Shown piece by piece: positions 15,539-23,621 of a stretch of 39,061 nt of DNA; positions within the stretch are counted from its first letter, which is position 1; each line of letters starts with the position of its first letter. A model generated the notes under the pieces. It ran no database searches and was not told where the DNA came from. It saw nothing but the letters and a program-made list of their open reading frames with translations. A program made the translations under genes and the position numbers. This DNA comes from Parvibaculum sp040390855. Lineage in GTDB: Bacteria > Pseudomonadota > Alphaproteobacteria > Parvibaculales > Parvibaculaceae. The DNA lies in the NCBI GenBank assembly GCA_040390855.1, contig JAZJXO010000037.1:1-39061 (forward strand), read 5' to 3'.

Positions 15539-16975
15539 GTGGAGGGTGGCTTCATAGGGTCCTTGAGTAAAAGCGTAAAGGCGTGGGCAGCTATGGATTC
15601 AGTTTCGAATTCTCAAGAGCATATCCGCCGCAAGGTTCTCCTTTACTGGATTTCGATGGAGGACAGGCTTTATCTTTTCCGGTGTTCCTTTCCTCTGGCA
15701 CTGGCGCTGACGACGCTCGTCGCCAATGGTCTCAGCAGCGCCATCGGCTGGTTCTTATCCGCCATCGTGCTCGACACTGGTACGCTGATCTGGCGACGTA
15801 ATGTCAAAAAACATATTATGTCCGTTGATATTGAACGGTGCTGGCAGGACGCAGGGCTGTTCCATGTTGCCGCTGTCACCATCTATACGATTGCCGGTTT
15901 TAACTGGGTGCTCTCTTCGCCGTCGAACTATGTTGTGACAGCCATTGTCTTTGGCGCAAGTCTTATGACGCATTGCTCATGGGTGCCGACCATGCGTATC
16001 TGGTCCAATGTTGCGGCGCTCCTGCTGCCGTTCTCACTCATTATTTTCACAGCCAATCAGGCGGGGCTCCTCAATCCGACTTCGGGTATTCTTTGTCTGA
16101 TGTTGCTCGGCACTAGCGCCGTCATCATGCATTTCAACCGGCAGAAGTATTTTGACACCTTCTCCCAGTTGCAGGCCGAACAGGATTTGGCAGCGAAGGC
16201 AGACGAAGCCGTTAACATCGCCATACAGGAAAAAGCCCGCGCCGAAGAAGCCAATCGTATGAAGTCTGATTTCATGGCAACGATGAGCCACGAAATTCGC
16301 ACGCCGATGAACGCCATTATGGGTTTCTCCGATCTCATCACGCGGATCAGCAAGGAGCCGAAAACACGCGAATATGGCGGTTATATTCAGGAGGCGTCTG
16401 TCGGGCTTCTGACCGTGCTCAACGATGTGCTGACTTTCTCCAAGATGGAAGCCCAAAAGGTCGAACTCGACATCGCGTCGCTTGAGCTTTCATCGCTCTT
16501 TGAATCGCTTCTGTTCTGGTCAGCGAAGGCTCGCGACAAGAATGTCGATCTCAAAATGCTGCTCGACGATCTGCCGCACGAGGCCATGCTTGCCGATGAA
16601 GGTCGCCTGCGCCAAATCCTGTCGAACCTCATTTCAAATGCGCTGAAGTTCACGCCGGAAGGTGGCCGCATCATCGTGCGGGCGCGTGTTGTCTTGCGTC
16701 AACACAGTGCGCTGCGTCTGCGTTTTGAAGTGAGCGACAATGGCATCGGATTTGCCGAAGGTGTCGCCGACAAGCTCTTCGCGCCTTTCGTGCAGGCCAA
16801 TGGTGATATTGCAAAGACCTATGGCGGCACAGGACTCGGCCTCGCGATTTGTTCTCGTCTTGTCACGTTGATGGACGGCGACATCGGGGCCGACGGCAAA
16901 ACCGATGAGGGGGCAACCTTCTGGTTTGAGGTGCCGCTCGCTTACGCTGTTACACCGTTGCATCAAAGCGCTTAG
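15539..16975 (+). CDS. Membrane-bound sensor histidine kinase
   Basis: A sensor kinase of up to 478 residues. Several hydrophobic segments at about 48-200 form a membrane input region without a large extracellular loop. A charged coiled-coil linker (about 210-240) leads to the HisKA domain with H251 in MSHEIRTPMNAIMGF. The ATPase domain has an N-box at about 363-367 (LSNLISNALKF), a G1 box at D400 (DNGIGF) and a G2 box GGTGLGLAI at 429-437. It ends soon afterwards with no receiver domain. The start is uncertain: GTG 15539 has AGGGA five bases upstream, while the ATG at 15593 lacks a clear site. Its layout matches the kinase at 1.5-3 kb. No response regulator is adjacent. A tRNA gene lies on the opposite strand just downstream. 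Confidence 0.92.
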   Translation: MEGGFIGSLSKSVKAWAAMDSVSNSQEHIRRKVLLYWISMEDRLYLFRCSFPLALALTTLVANGLSSAIGWFLSAIVLDTGTLIWRRNVKKHIMSVDIERCWQDAGLFHVAAVTIYTIAGFNWVLSSPSNYVVTAIVFGASLMTHCSWVPTMRIWSNVAALLLPFSLIIFTANQAGLLNPTSGILCLMLLGTSAVIMHFNRQKYFDTFSQLQAEQDLAAKADEAVNIAIQEKARAEEANRMKSDFMATMSHEIRTPMNAIMGFSDLITRISKEPKTREYGGYIQEASVGLLTVLNDVLTFSKMEAQKVELDIASLELSSLFESLLFWSAKARDKNVDLKMLLDDLPHEAMLADEGRLRQILSNLISNALKFTPEGGRIIVRARVVLRQHSALRLRFEVSDNGIGFAEGVADKLFAPFVQANGDIAKTYGGTGLGLAICSRLVTLMDGDIGADGKTDEGATFWFEVPLAYAVTPLHQSA

Positions 16976-17014
16976 GCGCGACGGCTAGTCCGTTGATCTT
17001 CCTTGGGAAATCAA

Positions 17015-17090
17015 TGGTGGACGATGTTGGACTCGAACCAACGACCCCTGCGATGTGAACACAGTGCTCTACCAACTGAGCTAATCATCC
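17015..17090 (-). tRNA. tRNA-Val (anticodon CAC)
   Basis: On the minus strand a full cloverleaf of 76 nt can be drawn. The acceptor stem pairs GGATGAT with ATCGTCC, the D arm is TAGCTCAGTTGGTAGAGC, and the anticodon stem pairs CTGTG with CGCAG around loop TTCACAT, giving anticodon CAC. The variable loop is GGGTC and the T arm is GTTGG-TTCGAGT-CCAAC. Discriminator A is followed by an encoded CCA. Anticodon CAC reads GUG, hence valine. Confidence 0.95.
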
Positions 17091-17280
17091 ATTGGGCCCG
17101 TCTATAGGACGCGGAGAACCCCTCAGTCAAGCGGAGCTGATGCTTTTGAGCGGGGTTTTCTGTCGCGGTAAGGGGGCGTAACCTTCTGAGAATATAAAGT
17201 GGCAATCAGGTAGATTATGGCAGGGGCAGGTGCTGAAATGGCTCATTCTGTAGCGCCAAGGGGCATGCATTGCGCGTTTT

Positions 17281-17970
17281 CTACGCCCAGTCGCGGAAAT
17301 GATCGGGCAGAATCTTGGCAAGCGCCGCCGGAAACTCATCGAAGTGATCAATGATCGCCGTCGCACCAAGCTCCTCAACGGGCAGACGCGAATAGCCAAA
17401 ACTCACGCAGATCGACGGCATCTCCGCATTGATCGCCGCGTCGATGTCGGCCTCGCTGTCGCCCACCATAATGGTAGACGCGTTGTCGCCGCCGAGAAGA
17501 CGCACGGCGGCAAAGAGATGTTCAGGGTCCGGCTTTTTGACGGGCAAGGTATCTCCGCCGATCACCACCGGAAAATACTGATCAATATGCAAAGCGGCGA
17601 GCACCTGTCGTGCGAGAAACTCGACCTTGTTCGTGCAGACCGCCATATTTATGCCAGCCGCTGCAAGACGTTTGAGGAGCGGCTCCATGCCGGGCCAGAG
17701 CACCGTATGATCGGCAATGTGCTCTGAATAATAGTCTATGAATTCCTGAAATGTCTGATCGAGCAAAGCATCCGTCACCGGATCGCCCGTTTCCTCGAAG
17801 CCGCGTTCCATCAGCAACCGTGCGCCACCACCGACGAGATGACGAACCCGCGCCTCCGGCACGCGGGCGCGACCGTGACGTGATAAAATCACGTTCATTG
17901 TTTCGCACAGATCGCCCGCCGTATCGGCAAGGGTTCCGTCGAGATCAAACAGAAGTGTGGCGGGGATCAT
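17281..17970 (-). CDS. gph: Phosphoglycolate phosphatase
   Basis: A 229-residue HAD-superfamily phosphatase expected to hydrolyse 2-phosphoglycolate, the product of DNA 3'-end repair and of oxygenase side reactions. Motif I is LFDLDGTLADT with nucleophile D9 and acid/base D11. The helical cap follows, then VCTNKVEF (motif II Thr), a Lys in the VKKPDPEHLFAA segment (motif III) and VGDSEADIDAA (motif IV acids). The VGGGARLLMERGF cap segment and KPDPEHL are typical of Gph. I start at the ATG giving MIPATLLFDLDG; an ATG 51 bases upstream adds residues outside the fold and has no ribosome site. In rhizobia gph often sits next to rpiA and gor; here those lie a few kilobases away on the other strand. 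Confidence 0.9.
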   Translation of the reverse strand: MIPATLLFDLDGTLADTAGDLCETMNVILSRHGRARVPEARVRHLVGGGARLLMERGFEETGDPVTDALLDQTFQEFIDYYSEHIADHTVLWPGMEPLLKRLAAAGINMAVCTNKVEFLARQVLAALHIDQYFPVVIGGDTLPVKKPDPEHLFAAVRLLGGDNASTIMVGDSEADIDAAINAEMPSICVSFGYSRLPVEELGATAIIDHFDEFPAALAKILPDHFRDWA

Positions 17971-18114
17971 AGCACCGACGTCATGGAGATTGCACTGTGA
18001 TGATGTCTCGCATAGCGGCATGAGGCTGGCAAGTCTTCATGGACATGCGGGACGCGTAATGAATCCGTTAGAAACAGACAAGACACAACTTAAAATTTCC
18101 GTCATAATTTCGAT

Positions 18115-18621
18115 ATGACCGTGCTCACGCGATACCAGATGCGTATGGCTAACACCGAGCAGGATGCGCGAGTGATCGCTCATCTCAAGGTTGTCTGTTG
18201 GCGCGAATCCTATGCTGGACTGTTGCCGCAAGACCTTCTCGACGGTTTGGATGTAGCGCGTTCGGCCCGCACATGGACCGAGAGTCTGCGCACGGGTGTC
18301 GCGTGGATCGCCGAACATAACGGCGAACCCGTCGGATTCGGACATCAGCGCGGCGCGGAGGTCACCACACTTTATCTGCGCAAAACGGATCATCGCCATG
18401 GCGTCGGCAAGGCGCTGCTCGGTCATTGCTTTGATGAGATTGCGTGTCTCGGTCACGATCAGGCGCATCTCTGGGTGCTGGAAAACAACTACGCCGCGCG
18501 GCGTTTCTATCAGCGTCAGGGTGGCCACGGCACGGCGCGTCGTACCGTCGGTTTCAAGAAATGGCCCAACATCATGGAAGTGCGTTACGACTTCGACATA
18601 GCCGATTGGCTGGAGCGGTAG
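18115..18621 (+). CDS. GNAT family N-acetyltransferase
   Basis: A 168-residue GCN5-related acetyltransferase, expected to transfer an acetyl group from acetyl-CoA to an amine of unknown identity. The N-terminal part has CWRESYAGLLPQDLLDGL, common in GNAT proteins of the RimI-like/YhfO-like type. Motif A is seen as VTTLYLRKTDHRHGVGKALLGHC (strand 4 then the R/H-x-x-G-x-G/A pyrophosphate loop), and motif B as LWVLENNYAARRFYQRQGG. The gene overlaps nothing upstream and its stop abuts the stop of the convergent metallopeptidase gene. Start at 18115 is the first ATG; later in-frame ATGs 24-30 bases downstream are possible as no strong ribosome site is visible. Confidence 0.88.
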   Translation: MTVLTRYQMRMANTEQDARVIAHLKVVCWRESYAGLLPQDLLDGLDVARSARTWTESLRTGVAWIAEHNGEPVGFGHQRGAEVTTLYLRKTDHRHGVGKALLGHCFDEIACLGHDQAHLWVLENNYAARRFYQRQGGHGTARRTVGFKKWPNIMEVRYDFDIADWLER

Positions 18622-19764
18622 TCAATCCGCCGCGCGTAAGGATTCTCGGGTCCATTCGCCCATACCGATCAACGTGGTGCGATAGCATTCCAGTGCATTG
18701 CGGATGACGTTGACGTTCCATGATTTGCGATGTGGCGCATAGTCCTCTCGTATTTCGGCAAAGTATTGTTGTGCATCTGGCGCATCGAAGCCGCTTTCGA
18801 AGCGGAGCCAGCGTTCGAGCAGCGAGGCGCGGATGGCCTTGGCGGGATTGAGTTTCTGCTGTGCCGAACGGAACTCGATGACGGCACCGGCAAAATGAGC
18901 ATGGCGTACAAGCTGTTCCTCCAAACCCCAGAACATGATGCCGCGCCGTGATGGTCGTTTGGAGCCCCACATGGCGTTGATCGTTTTGGGGTCAAGCGCA
19001 TCGCGGCCCCACCAATGGGCGGCGCGGGCAAATTCGGCACTGTCGGGTTTTGAAAAGCAGAGATGGATCAATTCGCCGTCGCCAGCGGGACCGGAATGCC
19101 AGTCGATGAAACCGACGCGTAGGGCATGGTTCATTTCACGTTTCACAATATCTCGGATCGTTGTGTTCGACCATTCAGCCGCGTGGCCGCCGAAGTGATA
19201 GCCGTCGGGATGCGTATATTGCCCGCGGCTCATTGCATCTTCGAGCGCCCATTGTCCGTGGCGCTCTACAAAGCGTGCGCCCGCCGCGAGCATCTTGTGC
19301 ATCGAGGCTTCGTCCAATGATTTTGGGCAGAGGAAACGATGAAGCTCCTCATAGAGTTGGTTTTCGGGATGAGGCAGCGAGTGATCAAGAAAATTACGGT
19401 TGATGTCGACGTTGTTTTCCGTCGCGCGCAGGCCCCATGCAAAACCGAACGGATTGACCGCATGAACGAGAAGGGCGCTCGTGTCGGGCGGCAAATCCTG
19501 CGGCCCGCAAGTGGTCATCCATGCAAGCTGCGCAGCAGAGCCCGCATAGCCTTCTGCGCCGTGCGTTCCGCTCGTGTTGAGCAAAACGCTTGAGGCATCT
19601 TCAGGGCCGAACCAGGCCGTGTCCAGCGTCAGCATTATGCCGCCCGGACCACGCGCCACAGGGTTTTCGTAAGTCCGGATGCGCGCGCCAGCGAGCTGCG
19701 CAGCTTCCAGAAAACGGGAGCGGGCTTCGTCATAGGTCTCAGAGAAAAATTTTTCTGCGTCCAT
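18622..19764 (-). CDS. DUF2817 / M14-type metallopeptidase-like protein
   Basis: A 380-residue protein of the DUF2817 group, related to zinc carboxypeptidases and aspartoacylase-like amidohydrolases. The metal motif HGAEG (H68, E71) is preceded by VLLNTSGT, and LLVHAVNPFGFAWG (H101 possible third ligand) plus NNVDINRNFLDH at 117-128 match the conserved zinc-hydrolase core. FIDWHSGPAGDGELIHLCF later in the chain is another family block. No signal peptide is evident, so it is likely cytoplasmic. The substrate is unknown; family members are proposed to be peptidases or deacylases. The stop codon directly abuts that of the convergent acetyltransferase gene. Upstream lies a 108-bp divergent gap to gabD. 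Confidence 0.82.
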   Translation of the reverse strand: MDAEKFFSETYDEARSRFLEAAQLAGARIRTYENPVARGPGGIMLTLDTAWFGPEDASSVLLNTSGTHGAEGYAGSAAQLAWMTTCGPQDLPPDTSALLVHAVNPFGFAWGLRATENNVDINRNFLDHSLPHPENQLYEELHRFLCPKSLDEASMHKMLAAGARFVERHGQWALEDAMSRGQYTHPDGYHFGGHAAEWSNTTIRDIVKREMNHALRVGFIDWHSGPAGDGELIHLCFSKPDSAEFARAAHWWGRDALDPKTINAMWGSKRPSRRGIMFWGLEEQLVRHAHFAGAVIEFRSAQQKLNPAKAIRASLLERWLRFESGFDAPDAQQYFAEIREDYAPHRKSWNVNVIRNALECYRTTLIGMGEWTRESLRAAD

Positions 19765-19815
19765 ATGTTAAGCGTCGGTCTTTTTTATCGTCGCGGCGAG
19801 TGGTACTTAAGAGAG

Positions 19816-19845
19816 TTCCCAATATAGCAAGCCTAGCTATGGGAA
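19816..19845. repeat. Imperfect inverted repeat upstream of gabD
   Basis: TTCCCA-ATA-TAGC at 19816-19828 pairs with GCTATGGGAA at 19836-19845, with a 3-nt bulge and a 7-nt loop. It lies 27 bp before the gabD start, in the divergent gap shared with the metallopeptidase gene, and could be an operator or a 5'-leader hairpin. Confidence 0.4.
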
Positions 19846-19872
19846 GTATGCCCCCAAAGGACAGATGATAGC

Positions 19873-21333
19873 ATGAAACTCGTGGACCGCCTGAAGGATC
19901 AAAGCCTCCTTAAAACACAATGTTATATTGATGGGGAATGGGTTGGCGACAACACAACCGGCATCAAGGTCACGGACCCCGCGACCGACGAGCTGATTGC
20001 CATTGTTCCCTCATTGGGGGCCGTCGAAACGCGTCGCGCATTGGAAGCCGCTGAACGGGCGGGCAAGTCGTGGGCCGCGCGACCGGCCAAGGAACGCTCG
20101 GTGCTGATGCGCCGTTGGTTTGATCTCATCATGGCCAATCAGGATGATCTCGGCGCGATCCTGACCGCCGAGCAGGGCAAGCCGCTGGCCGAAGGCAAAG
20201 GCGAAATCGCCTATGCCGCTTCCTTCATCGAATACTACGCCGAAGAAGCAAAACGTGTTTACGGTTCCATCGTGCCGTCGCCATCGGCCGATCGCCAGAT
20301 CGTTGTGCTGAAACAGCCAATCGGTGTTTGCGCCGCCATCACGCCATGGAATTTTCCTGCTGCCATGATAACGCGCAAGGCCGGTCCGGCGCTTGCCGCC
20401 GGTTGCACAATGGTTGTGAAGCCTGCGTCGCAAACGCCGCTCTCGGCATTCGCGCTTGCCGAACTCGCGGCGCGTGCGGGCATTCCCAAAGGCGTCATTA
20501 GCGTCATCACCGGCAAGGCGGGCGAGATCGGCGGCGAGATGACATCAAGCCCCATCGTGCGCAAAGTGACATTCACGGGTTCGACCGAAATCGGCAAGAA
20601 ATTGATGGAGCAGGCCGCTTCGACCGTAAAAAAAGTAGGGCTCGAACTCGGCGGCAATGCACCCTTCATCGTGTTTGATGATGCCGACATTGACGCCGCC
20701 GTCGAAGGCGCGATTGCATCGAAATATCGCAACACCGGCCAGACCTGCATCTGCACCAACCGTTTTCTCGTGCAGGACAGTGTCTATGACGTGTTTGTTG
20801 AAAAGCTGACTGCCAAAGTCAAAGCGATGAAGCAGGGTGGAGGCTTTGAAGAGGGCGTTGTGCAGGGGCCGTTGATCGACATGGCGGCGGTGGAAAAAGC
20901 CGAAGAGCATGTGGCCGATGCGATCGCAAAAGCTGGCCGCGTTGTCGTCGGCGGCAAACGCAGCGCGCTGGGTCATTCATTCTATGAGCCGACGATCATC
21001 GCCGATGCCACCCCTGCCATGCTTGTTGCGCGCGAGGAAACATTCGGTCCCGTCGCGCCGGTTTTCAAATTCAAAACGGAAGCGGAAGCCATTGCGCTTG
21101 CCAATGATACGCCTTTCGGCCTTGCATCCTATTTCTACGCGCGCGACATTGGCCGCGTCTGGCGGGTGGCGGCGGCGCTTGAAAGCGGCCTTGTCGGTGT
21201 CAATGCGGGTCTCATCTCGACAGAAGTGGCGCCTTTCGGTGGCGTCAAGGAATCCGGCATCGGACGCGAAGGTGGACCGTGGGGCATCGAGGATTTTCTC
21301 GAAGTGAAATATGTAGCGATGGCAGGACTCTGA
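19873..21333 (+). CDS. gabD: NAD(P)-dependent succinate-semialdehyde dehydrogenase
   Basis: A 486-residue aldehyde dehydrogenase oxidising succinate semialdehyde to succinate in the GABA shunt. Cofactor and catalytic landmarks are in place: N160 in TPWNFP, K183 in VVKPAS, FTGSTEIGK at 234-242, E258 in LELGGNAP and nucleophile C292 in NTGQTCIC. The adjacent Cys294 is the second Cys typical of GabD. Length and segments such as MEQAASTVKKVGLELGG and RIGREGG-like GIGREGGPWGIEDFLE match the family closely. The stop lies 4 bp before rpiA, so the two are co-transcribed. No GABA transaminase (gabT) is adjacent, so the succinate semialdehyde may come from another route. Confidence on substrate is high but not absolute within the ALDH superfamily. 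Confidence 0.92.
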   Translation: MKLVDRLKDQSLLKTQCYIDGEWVGDNTTGIKVTDPATDELIAIVPSLGAVETRRALEAAERAGKSWAARPAKERSVLMRRWFDLIMANQDDLGAILTAEQGKPLAEGKGEIAYAASFIEYYAEEAKRVYGSIVPSPSADRQIVVLKQPIGVCAAITPWNFPAAMITRKAGPALAAGCTMVVKPASQTPLSAFALAELAARAGIPKGVISVITGKAGEIGGEMTSSPIVRKVTFTGSTEIGKKLMEQAASTVKKVGLELGGNAPFIVFDDADIDAAVEGAIASKYRNTGQTCICTNRFLVQDSVYDVFVEKLTAKVKAMKQGGGFEEGVVQGPLIDMAAVEKAEEHVADAIAKAGRVVVGGKRSALGHSFYEPTIIADATPAMLVAREETFGPVAPVFKFKTEAEAIALANDTPFGLASYFYARDIGRVWRVAAALESGLVGVNAGLISTEVAPFGGVKESGIGREGGPWGIEDFLEVKYVAMAGL

Positions 21334-21337
21334 ATCT

Positions 21338-22039
21338 ATGGCTGGTGACAATCAAAAACAGGCGGCTGCGCGTCGCGCACTCGACTATGTCGAAGACGGC
21401 ATGAAACTCGGCATTGGAACAGGCTCGACCGCCGAAGAGTTTGTGAAGCTGCTTGCAGAACGCGTTGCCGGTGGCCTGAAAGTCATCGGCGTGCCGACGT
21501 CTGAACGTACAGCGGCGCTCGCGGCCAAACTCAACGTGCCTCTTTCAACGCTTGATGAAACACCCCATCTCGATCTGACGATTGATGGTGCGGACGAGTT
21601 GGATGCGAAGCTCTCTCTCATCAAAGGCGGTGGTGGCGCGCTGCTGCGTGAAAAAATCGTGGCCACAGCATCGGATCGCATGATCGTGATTGCCGATGCG
21701 TCGAAAGTCGTTACCACGCTCGGCGCTTTCGCGTTGCCTGTCGAGGTCATTCCTTTCGGTTCGGTTTCGACCATTCGCCGTGTCGCCGAAGTCTCGAAAG
21801 TCTATGGCTGCGCGGGTGAAATCAAGCGGCGTGGCGACAGCTATGGCGAACCGTTTTTCACCGATAGCGGAAATTTCATTTTCGACTGTGCCTTCGGCAA
21901 AATACCCGATCCGGTGAGCCTCGCGCGCGAACTGAACCTCATCGCCGGTGTCGTCGAAACCGGATTATTCATCAACATCGCCACTTTCGCCCTTGTCGGC
22001 ACGGACAAGGGTGTCGATATGATTGAGCCGGTATCGTAA
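21338..22039 (+). CDS. rpiA: Ribose-5-phosphate isomerase A
   Basis: A 233-residue RpiA, interconverting ribose 5-phosphate and ribulose 5-phosphate in the non-oxidative pentose phosphate pathway. The phosphate loop is seen as GIGTGSTAEEF, and the conserved DLTIDGADELDAKLSLIKGGGGALLREKI block contains the catalytic Asp, Lys and Glu residues (D, K and E in DGADE, IKGGG and LREK). The C-terminal strand reads ETGLFINIATFALVG. Length is as expected. It begins 4 bp after gabD and ends 18 bp before gor, so the three genes form an operon; rpiA-gor adjacency is common in alphaproteobacteria. Confidence 0.96.
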   Translation: MAGDNQKQAAARRALDYVEDGMKLGIGTGSTAEEFVKLLAERVAGGLKVIGVPTSERTAALAAKLNVPLSTLDETPHLDLTIDGADELDAKLSLIKGGGGALLREKIVATASDRMIVIADASKVVTTLGAFALPVEVIPFGSVSTIRRVAEVSKVYGCAGEIKRRGDSYGEPFFTDSGNFIFDCAFGKIPDPVSLARELNLIAGVVETGLFINIATFALVGTDKGVDMIEPVS

Positions 22040-22057
22040 TTCTTTCAGAAACAAAAA

Positions 22058-23431
22058 ATGCCCCACACATATAACTACGATCTCTTCGTCATCGGCGCCG
22101 GTTCCGGCGGCGTCCGCGCCAGCCGCATTGCCGCAAGCCACGGCGCGAAAGTGGCTGTTGCCGAGGAATATCGCGTCGGCGGCACCTGTGTCATTCGCGG
22201 TTGCGTGCCGAAAAAACTGTTCGTCTATGCGAGCCAGTTTTCAGAAGAGTTCGAGGACGCAGCGGGTTTCGGCTGGACGGTGGGCGAGACGAGTTTTTCC
22301 TGGGAAAAACTTATCGAGAACAAGGACCGCGAGATTGATCGCCTCAACGGCATCTATATCCGCAATCTGAAAAACTCCAATGTCGAAATCTTCCAGACGC
22401 GCGCGTTTCTGAAAGATGCGCATACGGTGCATCTCGTCTCCGAAGGCCGTGACGTGACGGCGGACAAGGTTTTGATCGCCACGGGCGGCGCAGCGTTCAA
22501 GCCGGACATTCCGGGCATTGAATATGCGATCACCTCGAACGAGGCGTTCTACCTCGAAAGCTTGCCCAAGTCCGGCATCATTGTTGGCGGCGGATATGTT
22601 GCTGTCGAGTTTGCCGGCATTTTCAACGGGCTCGGTGTCGAGACGACGCTGCTTTATCGCGGCGATAAATTTCTGCGCAATTTTGACGAAGACCTGCGCG
22701 ACGGGCTGACCGAAGAAATGCCCAAGAAAGGTGTGACGCTCATCACGCGCAATGACATCGTGTCGATTACGCGGGACGGTAACGGACTGGTGGCGACGCT
22801 CAAAGACGGCAAGGTGATCCATACGGGTTTCATCATGTATGCGACGGGGCGCGTGCCCAATTCGCGCGGCCTCGGTCTTGAGGCGCTCGGCGTGAAGCTC
22901 AAAGCCAATGGCGCGATTGCGGTCGATCCCTATTCACAGACGGCGGTGCCGAACATTTATGCCGTGGGCGACGTCACCGATCGCGCGGCGCTGACGCCTA
23001 TCGCCATCCGTGAAGGGCAGGCTTTTGCCGAAACTGTGTTTAATAACAATCCGATTGCCGTTGATCATTCCGTGATAGCGACGGCGGTGTTCTCGCAGCC
23101 AGAGCTTGGCACTGTGGGCCTTACCGAAACGGAAGCCCGCGCCAAGTTCGGCGAGATCGACATTTACAAGACGAGCTTCCGCCCGATGAAGCACACGATG
23201 ACGGGGCGGACCGAAAAGACGTTTATGAAACTTGTGGTCGATACGGCGACGCAGCGTGTGCTCGGCGTGCATCTGATGGGTCATGCCTCTGGCGAGATCA
23301 TTCAGGCCATTGGCATTGCCGTGACGATGGGCGCAACGAAAAAGCAGTTTGACCAGACAGTCGCGGTTCATCCGACAGCCGCGGAAGAACTCGTCACGCT
23401 CAAGGAAAAGTGGAAGCCAGCCGCCGAGTGA
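22058..23431 (+). CDS. gor: Glutathione-disulfide reductase
   Basis: A 457-residue NADPH-dependent flavoprotein that reduces oxidised glutathione. The N-terminal FAD motif is FVIGAGSGGVRASR at 10-23, followed by the redox-active pair C44/C49 in GGTCVIRGCVPKK. The NADPH domain has GGGYVAVEFAGI, and the FAD-binding ATGRVPNS and VYAVGD-like IYAVGDVTDR segments follow. The dimer-interface end carries catalytic H438 and E443 in HPTAAEE. The RGCVPKK and the interface sequence fit the bacterial/plant-type glutathione reductase. It is third in the gabD-rpiA-gor run and is followed by a terminator. Confidence 0.96.
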   Translation: MPHTYNYDLFVIGAGSGGVRASRIAASHGAKVAVAEEYRVGGTCVIRGCVPKKLFVYASQFSEEFEDAAGFGWTVGETSFSWEKLIENKDREIDRLNGIYIRNLKNSNVEIFQTRAFLKDAHTVHLVSEGRDVTADKVLIATGGAAFKPDIPGIEYAITSNEAFYLESLPKSGIIVGGGYVAVEFAGIFNGLGVETTLLYRGDKFLRNFDEDLRDGLTEEMPKKGVTLITRNDIVSITRDGNGLVATLKDGKVIHTGFIMYATGRVPNSRGLGLEALGVKLKANGAIAVDPYSQTAVPNIYAVGDVTDRAALTPIAIREGQAFAETVFNNNPIAVDHSVIATAVFSQPELGTVGLTETEARAKFGEIDIYKTSFRPMKHTMTGRTEKTFMKLVVDTATQRVLGVHLMGHASGEIIQAIGIAVTMGATKKQFDQTVAVHPTAAEELVTLKEKWKPAAE

Positions 23432-23454
23432 AGCGATCCTGATCAGGCTAAAAG

Positions 23455-23484
23455 CGGCAAAAACCTTATGTTTTTTGCCGTTTA
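23455..23484 (+). terminator. Intrinsic terminator after gor
   Basis: CGGCAAAAA at 23455-23463 pairs with TTTTTGCCG at 23472-23480 and is followed by TTT. It lies 24 bp after the gor stop and separates that operon from the DAHP synthase gene. The U-rich 3' arm makes it a moderately strong terminator. Confidence 0.65.
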
Positions 23485-23621
23485 TGTGGTTTTTCAAGGG
23501 CTTATGCTTCCCAAGACGCCCCATTGTGGATTATAAACCCCGCTCCATATTGGGAGAAGCGATGGACTCCGACAATGAGTTTCGGGGCCCTTGCTTGTTT
23601 GCGTTTCTTGGAGTTGAGACC

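Noticed and set aside
17015..17090. tRNA-Val as an integration (att) site for a genomic island
   Set aside because: No integrase and no repeated tRNA 3' end were seen in the window; flanking genes look like ordinary chromosome.
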